Source: Chelydra serpentina (lineage: Eukaryota > Chordata > Testudines > Chelydridae). From it: a DNA stretch of 64,000 bases. The DNA is taken from the NCBI GenBank assembly GCA_037349315.1, contig JBAIAC010000035.1:4230501-4294500 (forward strand). Reading direction: 5' to 3'. Below are positions 25,603 to 37,300 of the stretch, piece after piece. The notes beneath the pieces were generated by a model. The model saw only the letters and a program-made list of their open reading frames with translations, was not told where the DNA came from and did not search any database. The translations under genes were made by a program, and so were the position numbers. How positions within the stretch are numbered: position 1 is the stretch's first letter; the number at the start of each line of letters is the position of its first letter.

Positions 25603-26249
25603 CTCTAGTGTTTCTAGTCCTGACAGTTCACAAATATTTAAGCCCAGAAGCATGAAATATCAGTTTATTAAGAGATTTCGTATTTTCTGTATACCAACTG
25701 CTAATTTGAGTACTTCAATACTCCTACAAGTCAGCTTTTTTTCAGTATTTGAACCTTTTCTGTAGTTCCCTCAACCAAAGTGAGAGTGGCTATTGCTATG
25801 TTATTGCCATAATAACCAGTTGTTTTGACAGTTAAGAGCAGCTACAATGGCTCAATGAAGAGAAGAAAAAATCATTCATCATTAGGTCCATAATTTTTCC
25901 ATCTGCATTCACTGGGCCATTGCAGCTTCTTCTAAATATAGACACAGGTCTTATTTCAGTCCTGTTTTATTGTTAACACAAGTAATCCCTCAGATTTCAC
26001 TTTAAGAGGGAACTAAGTAGCAATACAAATGTTAGAGTTAAGTATGAATGCTATGAGAGATTGACAAAATTAGCATCAGACAAGCATATGGAAAAAGGGT
26101 TTTAGTATGTTAGGCAACATGCATACTTAAAAAAAAAAAAAAAAGCAGGTTATCCTGACCATCTTGCTCTTGTCCTCACTTCACTGCTGGCATGACTTTA
26201 GACATGGCAAAACCATTTTTCTCATTTGAAAACAGGATTCCAGACGTTT

Positions 26250-27330
26250 TGAAATGGGTGTATGACAGTCTGTACCCCATATTCACCCTTTTACAAGGTG
26301 ATAAATTTTGCGCAGGGCGTGCCTTGCGAGATATCATTTGAGAGCAATCATTGTTGTCCTGGTGGGATGTGTATGGCAGCATTGTGTATAGCGCTGTGGA
26401 ATTCTACTGTGTGGTGTTGCTGGGACATATTCCAGGTCTGGAGAGCAGTCGCGGGCCAGCTCCACGGAGACAGGGGGGTGGCCGACACCTGAGTCAGGTG
26501 TCAAATGGAGTCTGGTGGACCATCCCATGGTTGAGTGGCTGTTCTTTGGCAGGAAAGAAGGTGTGAGTGAAAAAAAAATTCTACATTTTGACAAAAACAG
26601 ATTGGGGCTCTCATCAACATAGACTGTCTCTCCTGGACCTCAGCTGGGGATGATTCTTGAAGAGAAAGAACTAAAAGGGGAGAGCAGATGCCCCAAATTC
26701 TCTCTCCCGATGGCATCAACAAGACATGAGGAACAAGGAAGCAGCATTGGACTGGGGGAGGGATTCTGACTGAAAGACATTCAGCCAGTAAGACTGCAAA
26801 ATGCAGTGAGAGACACCTTTGCTTTGAATTCACTTTGCTTGTTAAGTTAGGCATTAGTTGCATATTACTTTTATTTTCTTGTAACCAATTCTGACTTATG
26901 CCTCCTTACTTGTAGTCACTTAAAAAAAAAACTATCCCTCTGTAATTATTAAACTTGTTTTATTTAAAAACAGTATGTTTGGGAAACCCCATTTGGGATA
27001 ACTGGATATGTGTATATTATTTTCTATTAATAAAATGACAAACTTTACATAAGCATGCATTGTCCAGGGAGAGAGCTGGATAGCATAAGACATACATTTC
27101 TGGGGAAACTCTGGGACTTGGAATTTCATAGTGTTGTTCTGCAGTGTAATTCATGAGTGGCTGGATATAGCACTCATACAAAATAACTGGGAATACCATG
27201 CTAGAGACTGTGTGTGAGCAGACCAGGAGTGGTAGCTCTCACAGCAAAGCATGTAAAAGGCTCCCCGTGTTGGAGAACTGAGTTCATCAGTTCAGACTGT
27301 ACCCTGGGTAATGTCACAGTGCGTAACACT
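26250..27330 (+). mobile_element. Unclassified interspersed repeat (LTR-like in texture)
   Basis: The block from GACAGTCTGTACCCCAT (about 26264) to GTAATGTCACAGTGCG (about 27308) resembles a repeat I remember from turtle genomes. It includes TGCCTTGCGAGATATCATT, a purine-rich middle, and an AT-rich part with possible poly(A) signals near 26950-27040. The ends are not defined and no target duplication was found. Class uncertain. Confidence 0.4.
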
Positions 27331-27494
27331 GTTTTTTCCTTCATCTAATAGTCAGCACAACAGCACTAATAAATTAAATTGGAACCGAAGTGGAGTGGGC
27401 TATAACAGAAGATGCAAGATAGTGACCAAAGTTAAGAGGGTGATTTTAAAGGGTAATATTAAGCATATCATTCCAAATGTGTAGAATATTGGGG

Positions 27495-27560
27495 GTAGCT
27501 CCAAAAATGTTTTTAAAAGTTAGGGGGCATGATTCAAAAGAGCTTGAGAACCCCTGCTGT
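27495..27560 (-). mobile_element. hAT terminal fragment
   Basis: Reading the minus strand from about 27560, the sequence ACAGCAGGGGTTCTCAAGC followed by CTTTTGAATCATG is a Charlie-type terminus. The other end was not located. Confidence 0.45.
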
Positions 27561-30040
27561 ATCATCAGATACATTCATTTAATAGTTTGTGTTTAATATC
27601 CAACCTCTCTTTTTCCCTAGTCAAGGCAGCTGGAGACATTTCCAACACAGCAGATTTAGTTGAAACAATTCTGACTGATATTTCAACACCAGACATGCAT
27701 TTTAATCAACTGACAATAACTGTACACATGCCCATACTTTGTGAAAAAGTCTCATTACATAAATGAAACCAAAGATGAAGTGCAATGAACTCAGTAGCAG
27801 ACATGTATGTGCACAGGACAGCATCACTGGTCATAAGATCTGAGACCTACTCCATTTTAATCCACCTTCTGACTTCTCTTCAACTTCCCACCTGCCATGT
27901 CACTTAAAAATACGCAGCGAAAAAGCCTTGGGTTATGTCATTGGAAAGCTGCAGCAGTTAGTTTACAAGTGTTTCGTAACTCATCCAACAGGGCCTGCCA
28001 TGTGTCAATTTCAGAGGCGCTCTCTCTCAAAGTCACTAAGGTTAAAGGCCAAAAACCAAACAATTGTCCCTATAGTTTGAGAAACTAGCCCTCGGGTTTG
28101 TTTTTAAACTGTATTTTCTTTAACCAGTGTTCCTCTGTGTATAATTTGGTATATACACTGCAAGGGGAGAGCACAACCTCAATTAGCATGTGTTTTCAGT
28201 AAAGTTCTCAACTATCTTCAGCAGGTTACATGTGCTAAAGCCATCCTGGGAGGTGTTTTTCTGAGCATGAACTGAAATGTTAATAGGAAAAGGTTTTTTG
28301 GTCTAAATTTCAGCCTTAAGAATACTGTTTGATAACACTGAGCTAAAGGAGGTACACTCAATACAGTGAGTCTTTAAAGTAGTTCACATTATTTCCAACA
28401 ACTTTTGTGGCAGTTTGAGACTAAAGTGAATATAGTTATTTCCCCTGAGAGAGCTTGTAGCCTGGTTTGGTACTTTAACAAATAGATAACATCATGACTA
28501 CAGCTCCTAGGCAAATAATGGACTTTTAAAATTAATTTTCAGAAGTTTTAGTAGATTTTAAAAACAGACACAAAAGTTCAAATTTGTGTTGTTATCCTTG
28601 ACAGTCACCATCTAAAGAGCTACCATGGCTGCAGCAGAATGGACAAATAGCCAATTGCGGACTAGTGAATTATTATACAAAAAATGTCCTTGTCACTAAC
28701 AGACACGATAAGACACTATTTTTGTACCTTTATTAGTTTTGCTGCTTTTGTGGCTGCCCAGGACCATTAAAGGGTGCATGCAAAGGATTCTTTGCTATGT
28801 CATTCCACATTAGGGCACCTACAAAAGATTCCCAAATGATTTACGTTTTGCCAGAGAGTTTGGGCACGTCAGGAACACATGTGGCAAGTATTTTTTCTTT
28901 CCTTGCTTCTATCTTCCAGCTTTTAAGTTGGCTACATTAAGTATTAATGTAAATTCACCAAGTCAGACACTGAAGGTTTCCCCATCTTCCTACTAAGCTA
29001 AGACCTTATAATAACCGATTTAATCAAAAGAGACTTGAAATGTACTGCTTTCAAACAACTAACTTCTAACACAAGAACGGGTATATTTTGTATGCTCACA
29101 TTTTATAAGGTATTTAGAAATGCTCTTAAGGCATATGAATCTGAGGGATACATTTTAATGTTTAAAGCACACTTCTGATACCTGGGAACATAGATGTACG
29201 AATTTCTCCCTCACACAATAGTATTACTCTGTTTCAGGGAGCTCTTTAGTTATCCAACTACTTGAAGTAAACTTGTAGTTTAATATGACATTCAGGTGTA
29301 ACTGGGTAGAACAAGCAGCTGCACTTTAGACATTTGGCTGCAAGTCATGACTCGATTTTACTTCAAGTCAGCAGAGAAATGCATAGTATCTTCTGAAAGA
29401 TGTGAAGAGTGTGAACATTCTCCCACAGTCAATAGCACTGCCATATACATTTGAGAATCTAAGTCAGTCAGCAAATATGCAGTCTACTCTCATCTTCCCT
29501 GAAATCCTATTTGAGAACCTGGCATGTTTTCTTAATCCCTTTTGCCCATGAATAAGTGAAGTGACTTAGTGAACAGAAGATGCAATTTTCTAGAGAAGAA
29601 AGTAAGCCTCAGTAGCTGAAACATGGTTGATAAGATATGCATAATGGCCTAACATACACTCCAAATGATTTTATTTATACCAACTGGAAGTTACAGTGTT
29701 CAGGGCTTGGAAGCCTCTCTACATTTCCTAAAGCTGTCATTTGTTTGTGAAAGGATAGGCCTGCCAAAAATAGCAGACTGGAAACATAGCTGTTTGCTGC
29801 AAACACTTCTCACATCTAAATAGGAAGATGCCACTTCCTTCACGTGGAATACATTATATACATACTGCAGATGTCTCACCACACAGATAACATCCACGTA
29901 CCAATCATTCAAAGTACAATCTTGCAAACTAACTCTATGGAAGGCATCCAAAGCGATGAACAGTAATACAGGTAGGTAGGGCTTTCACAATCAAGTCAGT
30001 CTGGGGCCTCCCAAGTGAATGGGAGCTCTTCAGACACACG
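27561..30040. other. G3BP1 intron 1 sequence, unassigned
   Basis: No gene, RNA gene or clear repeat seen in this AT-rich stretch. Confidence 0.4.
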
Positions 30041-30175
30041 ACGTTTAATCCCAGCTCCACCATTGTCTTGTGGTGTGACCTTGGATAAATCATTTAATGC
30101 CACAGCGAGGAGAGTGTTACCCCATCTGCAAAACAGGGGTGAAACTTATCCTCTTTTGTACAATGCCAAGATTTA
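30040..30175 (+). mobile_element. MIR-like SINE fragment
   Basis: The core GTGTGACCTTGGATAAATCA, followed by CCCCATCTGCAAAACAGGG, matches the central MIR pattern. The tRNA-like head is missing or decayed. Confidence 0.65.
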
Positions 30176-30699
30176 CAGGTGACAAAGGCTCCACGAAAGC
30201 TAAGTATTATTCTCTCCACGGGTGGGTATTTTTTTCATGCCACCTTAACCCAGGAAGAAACTCTTCAGCCTAGCTACTACATGTGGGCATTTTACATATT
30301 TGATGGAACACACAGGCTATGTAAAGCCCAGAACAAAGCTTGAAGCTTTGTATCTAGCCTCACACAAAGAAGTTTCGCCCTCTCCTGTGTGTGTCCCTCC
30401 TCTGAACTCCCCGCCCGCCCGCCCTTTTAAATGTTTGCTTTCAGAGAGGACACTGTGGTCCACGGATCCAACAAGGTTTACTCATTTCTACAGCGTACGG
30501 CTGGAGGAAGGTTCTTCTCACATCGGTGATGCCAAACACACAAGGGCTTTCAAAGCAAAGGAACCGCTTCGTGAAACGGTTGTTGTTGTTCCAGCCCACG
30601 GACAGCGCCGGCAGCTCTTCTCCGGCCTGTGTGCATGGGGCACGCTGAGCCTTGCAGATCCGGAAGCTGCGGGAGCCCCGGGCCACCCCACTACTCCCC

Positions 30700-31170
30700 C
30701 CTCCCCCGGTGACTTACAGCTCAGGGTCGCCACCCCCACCCCCCGTTCCCACAGACGCACACTTCCCGCTCCCTCCTCCTTCCCGAGTGACTTACAGCCC
30801 CGCCCCCCCCGAAGACTTATAGCCCCGGGTCACACACACACCCCCGCCCGGGTGACTTATAGCCCCGGATCACGCCCCCCCCCCCGCCTCCGTTCCCACA
30901 GACACCCCCCCCTCCGACCCTCCCGGTGACTTACAGCCCCGGGTCACCCCGCCCGGGAGACTTACAGCCCCGCCTCCCCCGGTAACTTACAGCCCCATCA
31001 CCCCCCCGCCCGGGTGACTTACAGCCCCGCCCCCCGCCGTTCCCACAGACCGCCCCCCCGGTGACTTACAGCCCCAGGTCACACACACACCCCCCGTGAC
31101 TTACAGCCCCGCCCCCCCGTTCCCACAGACACCCCCCCGACACCCCCTTGCCGGTGACTTACAGCTCCCC
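30700..31170. repeat. Degenerate C-rich tandem array with eleven GTGACTTACAG-type units
   Basis: The motif G(A/T)(G/A)ACTTA(C/T)AGC recurs at about 30710, 30788, 30815, 30853, 30925, 30957, 30982, 31014, 31062, 31097 and 31156. The copies are separated by C runs and CCCGGGTCAC blocks of varying length. It lies in intron 1 of G3BP1, starting about 260 bases downstream of exon 1. On the G3BP1 strand, most units read GGGGCTGTAAGTCACC, which contains a consensus-like 5' splice donor. Confidence 0.8.
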
Positions 31171-31430
31171 ACGGGGGCGCAGGACCCCCCCTTGCCGGGC
31201 CTGGGGGGGGGGGGGCGAGGAGAAGGGGACCCCAGATCCCCCGCTCCCGCCGAGAGGCTCCGAGCCCCACGGCTCAGCCTGGCCACCAGCCGGCCTGGGC
31301 GAGCCCGGCGCGCGCGTCTGTGACGTTGGGAGGTGCCGCAACCGTCCCGGCAAGGACGTGACGCTGTTCGAAGCCGCCCCCCTCCCGGCGGCCCGAAGGA
31401 GAGGCCGCGGCCGGCCCCCTCGCCCGTTAC

Positions 31431-31495
31431 CTGCGGACGGAGCGGGACTGGAGCAGGAGGCTTCACTACAGGCCGGCCGGGGAATGGAAAGACCT
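31431..31495 (-). other. G3BP1: G3BP1 non-coding exon 1 (5' UTR), inferred
   Basis: The coding exon at 14 kb opens with only 12 bases of UTR after an AG acceptor, so an upstream non-coding exon is needed. On the minus strand a good donor, CGTCCGCAG followed by GTAACG, ends at 31431. It sits inside a CpG island, with a TATA-like element about 30 bases upstream of the proposed start. The donor is seen directly. The 5' end near 31495 is inferred from TATA spacing only. This makes intron 1 about 17.3 kb. Confidence 0.55.
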
Positions 31496-31519
31496 CACGC
31501 AACGGCGTGCTCACCCGCC

Positions 31520-31580
31520 GGCTACATATATCCGGCGCGCAGCCTAACCCCGCCGCAACGCGCCAGCCAATCGCTGAGCG
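31520..31580 (-). promoter_or_regulatory. Candidate G3BP1 core promoter (TATA-like and CCAAT boxes)
   Basis: Reading the minus strand, an ATATATGTA element covers about 31524-31532. An inverted CCAAT (ATTGG, an NF-Y type site; CCAAT on the plus strand at 31567-31571) lies about 40 bases further upstream. This matches the usual CCAAT-TATA-start spacing and points to initiation near 31495. Another CCAAT lies at about 31775 on the plus strand, so some factors could serve the opposite direction. Confidence 0.45.
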
Positions 31581-32239
31581 CCGCACTGCCCTGCTCGGAC
31601 GCTGTTTGGCCGGCGCTGCGAAAAAAGGGCGGTGCTTGTTGAGTGGCAGCCAAGCTACCCTATCCCACTGCCTTGGGGCAGGCGGCCGTTAAAGTGAGCG
31701 ACGTGAGTACCAGCCAACAGACGTTGGAGTTTCAGCCACAGAGGCGAGACAAAGGTCAACTGACTCCTCCGCTGGCCAATGAGGCGACGCACCTCTCGCT
31801 ATTAGGCGAGAGTTGGAGGAGGCGGAGACTAAGCTGCTCTGGTAGCGTGGTTGAGCCGCACAGCGGCGCCCTTGAAATCTGGCAAGGTAAACCCCGTTTT
31901 AGATAGGGGCGGCACTCACTCCGCCACTGAGCGCGATAACCAATTAGGGAGCACGGCTGGGCGTGACTGACAGGGCAGAAACTAGAGCCTCTTAAAGGGA
32001 AACGCACCACTAAGAAAGGGGCTGCCCTTCCCCAGCCGGCAGACAGCGCCCCCCCTGCTGGAGGGAAGGGCCGCCTGCTCCCCATCCCGCCCCAGGTTGC
32101 TGCAAGCCCACTGAGTCCGCCACAGCTCCCCCAGCCTCCTGGGCCCCAGCAGCAGCCCAGGCCAGAGGCTGCTCCGCCCCAGTTCCTCTGGCCCCTGCCC
32201 CCTTGGCTCCGTGGGGCCCTCTACAGAGCCAGAGATCTG

Positions 32240-32585
32240 CACAGACCCCAGCACGGCCCAGTCACCCGCTGGACCCACCGCGGCCAGCCTCCCCCTGCAC
32301 TGCCTGCCTCCCGCTGGGCCCATCTCCGAATCCAGCACGGCCCAGTCACCCGCTGGACCCGCCGCGGCCTCCCTCAGCCTCCAGACCCCTGCACGGCCCA
32401 GTCACCCGCTGGACCCGCCGTGGCCAGCCTCCCCCTGCACTGCCTGCCTCCCGCTGGGCCCACCTCCGAATCCAGACCTCTACACGGCCCAGTCACCCGC
32501 TGAACCCGCCGCATCCAGCCTCCCAATCTCTGCACGGCCCAGTCTCCCACTGAACCTGCCGCATCCAGCCTCCCGCTGAGCCCAC
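32240..32585. repeat. GC-rich minisatellite upstream of G3BP1
   Basis: Five copies of a unit starting CACGGCCCAGTCACCCGCTG occur at about 32256, 32336, 32393, 32484 and 32533. The spacing is uneven (about 81, 57, 91 and 49 bases). A second block, CTGCACTGCCTGCCTCCCGC, is present twice (about 32296 and 32434), giving a nested higher-order pattern. Confidence 0.8.
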
Positions 32586-34325
32586 GCCTCACCTGGTCTC
32601 CATACCACAGTACTGGCCCACACAGGTGTTGCCACCTGTCTTCATCTAGGCATGTGTGCTGCACTGATCATCATGGTATCTCCGTGCTTTCCCTGGAAGA
32701 GTCCTGATGCTGCTCCACTTTGTGCAAAGCACTAAACCATCTCCATTCCCATTTATTTCCTTGGGGCTGCCACAATGTGTAATGCAGTATGAAGGTTCAG
32801 TAGTGCCATCACCCTGGGGGCTGATACTGCATCCTCTGAAAGGTTCTGACCCAGGGCTCCCTGGGTTTACAGCCCTACCAGCTTGTGAGGCAGGTGTGCT
32901 TGATCTTCACTCCTCCCTCCTTAACCCGTTGGGAAAGTGAAGGACCTGCTCTGAAGAATTTTCAGCATAGGAATATGATCAAATTCATTCCCGTTAGACA
33001 CACAACTCCATCCTGGGAATTTCCCAGCAAACATCCCAAGTGACAAGTCCGCTTGGATATCAGATCACCCGCTATGTTCAGCGAGAAAAGCACAGACCGG
33101 ATATCTATGCCCACCTCAAACGGAGTTGAGTGCAGGAGCACCTGGATGAGAAGACAAATCGCTTAGTTCACCTGTTTGTACATTAGCATTCTTCTTTCGC
33201 AATTTCTTACCGAAATAAACAGAGAAATCAATCCAACCGAAACTTGCTCTTAGAGTTTTGATAAGAAACAAGTCACCAAAGTGCGCCTGGCGTTCAGTTT
33301 TTTGCATTGCCTTTTCAGTTCTTTACCCTAAAAAGATCACTCTCCAAGTGGAAATTGATGCCCAGTTACTGATCCATCACATAAAATCCAAGTCCCATCG
33401 CATTTTGTCACCTGAAAGGATTGAAGAGCCCATAAGGTAACAGCAGCTTTCATACCACATCCCTACTTTAAAAGTCGTCAGTGCTTGAGGTCAGTTTCCT
33501 AAAGCACGTGTTTGTTTTTGCTGTATCTCAGCAAGTCTGCGGAGGTGGCGGACAGGGGGCGGACAATTGCTCGGACCGAATTGACTCTTCTTCCAAAGGG
33601 CCAAAATTTTCCTTCACCTACATCCTGTGCAAACCCAGCTAAATCAGAGGCATTGTGGGAACGAGGGTAACATCTGACCCTATAGCAGGGACTTAATGCC
33701 TCTTGTTCCCCTAGCAGGCAGTCTTTTAAGAAGCCATTGTGTAAGCCTCTTCCCCTCTTCTTGTGTACAGCGACTTACAGCTGGCATTATGCCATTCTCA
33801 ACATTAATACCCGCCCCCCCCTTTTTTTTTGCTATTTATATCTTGAGCCACATTGCAAGCTGCCGGCTCATAAATCAGTAGCAAGGCCTTTGCAGAGTTT
33901 AATACAAGCCAAGGGACAGCCGTGTAAAATAACCCCTCTCCCAGCCCCACAGTTGGGACACTTGTGACACAGATTCAGGCAACAGCGGAGAGGCACACGG
34001 CACAGTGCAGCAGCGTGGTCTCTCGGATACCGAAACCCCCCTTCTTATACAAACGATCACATCAGCACCTACTTTTACAGCAGTGAAACAAGACGACATT
34101 TCCACGTGCAGTGAAATGGCATCCGCCCTGACCCCTGTGCTACTGGACCTCAAGGCTGGTATCATCTTCCACCCTGCCTCCCTTGAGGCGGGCCCCTGTC
34201 CAGCTAATTCAGTGAGAGTGAATGTCATGACTGGCAACGGGAACCTGCTGTTAAGATGGATTCCAAGAACGATGGCTTTAAGAAGGAATTTGGCTTGGCT
34301 TGCTCTGGCCAAGGGCCTGCAGGAG
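32586..34325. other. Intergenic sequence between G3BP1 and ATOX1, unassigned
   Basis: No gene or recognisable repeat seen, apart from a C run followed by a T run at about 33812-33830. Confidence 0.4.
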
Positions 34326-34329
34326 ACGC

Positions 34330-34436
34330 TCCCCATTCAGATTGGGGATTGGTCCTGCTTTGAGCAGGGGGCTGGACTAGATGACCTCCTAAGGTCCCTT
34401 CCAACCCTGATATTCTATGATTCTATGATTCAGATT
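34330..34436 (+). mobile_element. CR1 3' end fragment
   Basis: It carries the CR1 tail: TTGGTCCTGCTTTGAGCAGG, GGACTAGATGACCTCC, TTCCAACCCTGAT, ending in repeated ATTCTATGATTC octamer-type units. Confidence 0.9.
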
Positions 34437-34439
34437 ATT

Positions 34440-35655
34440 TCTCCAACTGAAGCTTGGTGCTCTTACAAGGGAGGGGTGAGCCAGGCATACAGTGGTCAGT
34501 TGCGGTCTGTAACTTCCTCCTACACAGTGCACTTCCTGTCTTGTCCCACACAGCTCTGCCAACGCACCTCATTCGTGACCTGCAGCAGGCCTGCTCTTCC
34601 AGGCCTCAGCTCCCCATGCACGGCTCAGCCAATTCATCTAATCCAACCTGCCGCACCCCTTTCTATTCCAGTCCTGGGCTCCTCAGACAGCTCCACCAAT
34701 GCATCTCAATCCTGATCAGTCACACTTCCAACACTGATTATCCTAGAATCTCGACACCACTGCCCATACCTCTCAGTCCCATCGTGCAGCATCTCCTTCA
34801 CATCACACCCTACTCTCCAATTTACAAAGCAGATTTCTTCCACTCCATTTCTTCAAAGGATCAGTGCAGTGCATTGGGATGGGGGCCAAAGACAAGAATC
34901 GCCAGCGCTTGGGAGATACTTGCAATTCCATACGGGCTGGGAGAGAGTGTTCCCAGCTGGATGTTTGTCCGATCTATTCTAGAGCAGAAAAACCAGAGCA
35001 CCTATCAGGGTTTCACTCAATGCTCTACCCCAGGCTGGTCAGGGTTCTGCTCCTATACTCTTCAATAACCTCTTACAACTCATAGGCCGAAGGGTGATTT
35101 TCCTGATGCAACCAAGCCAAGCCAGCTCCCTCCAGTCCATTAAGCATCTAATCCTCACTGTTATCTCCCCACCAGTGGGACCTTCTCCCAGCCACCAGCA
35201 CCCTTTTTATTCCAGTGCTGAGGACTTCCACTTTAATCTCCAGGGTGCATGTGGCTCTGTGCTAACAGCTGTTGGGGAATTCCACCACCCTTAAGTATCC
35301 ACCATTGATTCAGAACTTTCCCAATTGTTTCACCAACTTCTTTCTTTAACACCCCCACCCACACCCACAATCTCCTTTTAAATCTGCAGCAGGTACTTCT
35401 TATTGCTCTCTGACACACATTCTTATGGAGCAGTTTGTTCAGCCAGGAGAAAGTCTCCTTTCCCCAAACCCAATCAGATTCTCAGCATCTGCACGGTTGA
35501 CATCAGCTTTAATCCATTTCCTAATTAGGAGTGAAAAATCTTTCATTATTTAGAAAAAAATCATCCTTCATCCTAAATTGTATAAACCCTGCTTTACTGT
35601 CCCAGTCACAGCTCTGCAGAAAATGGAGGAGAAATGTAAGTGTGTGGGGTTACAT
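34440..35655. other. Intergenic sequence, unassigned
   Basis: The open frames 34005-34715 and 34454-35068 cross it, but they include the CR1 tail and show no domain features. I do not call a gene. Confidence 0.4.
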
Positions 35656-35657
35656 TT

Positions 35658-36227
35658 GGGTCTCACCTACACTAGAGAAATTTACCAGCCTAAAAGCCAT
35701 TTGGTTCCCCCCTAACACACTAATGAAACATTGGGTCCTCCATGAAAGTGCTCAAATAGTGCTCATGCATCATGCCAATTGCCAAATATAGCTTGGATTA
35801 CATTTGCTTTCAGCAGGTCTAAATGCAGGACAGCCCACTCTAAACCAATTTAATCCCAGCATGAGCAGAGAACTCCAGTCCTCCCACAATTACCTTTTCT
35901 CTCTCAGGAGCAAATAACTTCTGATCTCAGTCCTTGCCCTGCACTTTCTGATTTGTCCTCCCTACTCTGTTAACCTCCATGGAGGGTTTCTGGCTTCTGC
36001 CCTCTGGTGCAGGGGTAGCATTGGAAAATCTCCCAGAATCCACTGCTTCTGGAAGCTGCACCAGGAACGGGAACTGTGGGATAGATACGCGCTAGTGTGG
36101 GTGGGCTGGGCCAAGGCACAATTCAGCGTGACTTGTGGGAATGCAGCAGGCCAGCCAGCTGCATTTAAACCAGTTCCTCGTCAGAGAGTCCCTTAGGGGC
36201 AGTTCTATTCTCTGGTGTAGACGCAGC
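35658..36227 (+). mobile_element. Harbinger-like MITE, 570 bp, TTT target duplication
   Basis: The left end GGGTCTCACCTACACTAGAG and the inverse right end GCTGCGTCTACACCAGAG match, with TTT on both sides. The inner 13-base arm CTACAC(T/C)AGAGAA is nearly perfect. It encodes no transposase. Confidence 0.65.
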
Positions 36228-36706
36228 TTTTGTGTAACAAATGGTGGGTCGACCCTGCCCACAACCTGGGAACAGAAAGGCGCTGTGGGACAGCGTTGTG
36301 CGGCGGCAGGATGCTTAGGGGAGCGCCAGCTGGATGGACCCTCCCCTTGAACTGGCTTGGCAGAGTATAGCCTGTGAGGCCTGCACCCTTTGGGTGCGGG
36401 GTAGTACTCCCGGCAAGTCCATGCTTTGCATGGATGCACGTTAGCAATTATTGGGCCCCCTTAGCGGGATGGGAACACAGCGACAGGCCTGTGAAGGGCC
36501 TTCCCCAAGTCTCTCGGCCCTTCCAAACCAAAAAGTCACAATCTCTTCAAAATAAATAAATCCCAGCACCTCCCTTTAAGTGAATCTGGACACCGGCAGG
36601 GCTCCAAACCTCAGGGGCTCTCCATCTTCTTTATGGCCTGCCTGGGCAGGACCCATCTATTCTTCCTCTGGGTTACAGGTCCCACTTCTATGCTCAGCCA
36701 TGGAAG

Positions 36707-36830
36707 TAGGGTGACCAGATGTTCCGATTTTATAGGGACAGTCCCGATATTTGGGGCTTTTTCTTATAGAGGTGCCAATTAACCCCTCACCCCTGTCCTG
36801 ATTTTTCACACTTACTATCTGGTCACTCTA
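36707..36830 (+). mobile_element. GGTGACC-end hAT-like MITE, copy 1
   Basis: It starts TAGGGTGACCAGATG and ends ATCTGGTCACTCTA. The interior has two CCGAT(T)TT blocks and CTTTTTCTTATA. The flanks CATGGAAG (36699-36706) and CACGGAAG (36831-36838) match at 7 of 8 bases. Confidence 0.85.
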
Positions 36831-37194
36831 CACGGAAGTTATGGGTCTGTTATAGCCCCACATAGGGTGGCTCTGTAGCTCTACCCACCTATGCTTTCAG
36901 CTCTGGAGGTCCCCAGTTCAATCCCCAGAAGGCCGCTGTCACGCTTTCCCTGTTGTGGTGCCCACCCAGGACTGAAAACACTGGGCGGGGGGATGTGCCT
37001 GAGGACCTGAGACACCCCCTAAAAGCCTGGGGTTGAGTGTCACTGGGCCACTGTGCAGGGGGCTCATACTTAGCCTCTGTCTGTGGGGTTCAGCCAGGGG
37101 GCATCATTACAGAAAAAAAATCGAGGGGGGGGATTGTGTCACCCCAGTAAGCGCCATAGGGGGATTATATATCAATCCGGGGAGGGGGGAGCAT

Positions 37195-37300
37195 ATAGAC
37201 CTGAGGCTGGGAGGGGAGGGGAGGCAAACATAGGCCTGAGGCTGGGAGGGGAGGGGAGGCAAACATAGGCCTGAGGCTGGGAGGGGAGGCAAACCCAGGT
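37195..37300 (+). repeat. 35-bp minisatellite upstream of ATOX1
   Basis: About three and a half units of ATAGGCCTGAGGCTGGGAG plus GGGAGGGGAGGCAAAC. The third copy lacks one GGGGA step. The plus strand is G-rich, with several runs of four Gs per unit. It sits about 300 bases upstream of the ATOX1 start codon. Confidence 0.85.

Larger units (their letters stand above)
30400..32600. promoter_or_regulatory. CpG island over the G3BP1 5' end
   Basis: The base composition changes sharply from AT-rich intron to GC-rich, CpG-rich sequence here, and falls back after about 32.6 kb. It spans the inferred G3BP1 exon 1 and promoter. The many long open frames in all six frames across it (for example 31101-31642) are composition artefacts. 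Confidence 0.75.

Noticed and set aside
25016..25608. Overlapping long frames on both strands (up to 155 residues)
   Set aside because: They lie wholly or largely in the GC-rich hAT element, in many frames at once, with no transposase motifs.
30700..31170. CRISPR-like regular repeats
   Set aside because: Units vary in spacing and sequence and lie in a vertebrate CpG island; it is a degenerate minisatellite.
31101..31692. Long frames of 119-164 residues on both strands
   Set aside because: CpG-island composition removes stop codons; no conserved motif is visible.
34005..35068. Frames of 236 and 204 residues
   Set aside because: The first translates a CR1 tail, and neither has domain features, homopolymer-free family motifs or splice support.
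36885..36950. tRNA-like stretch with a B-box-like AGTTCAATCCC
   Set aside because: No matching A box or cloverleaf could be drawn; at most a decayed SINE head.
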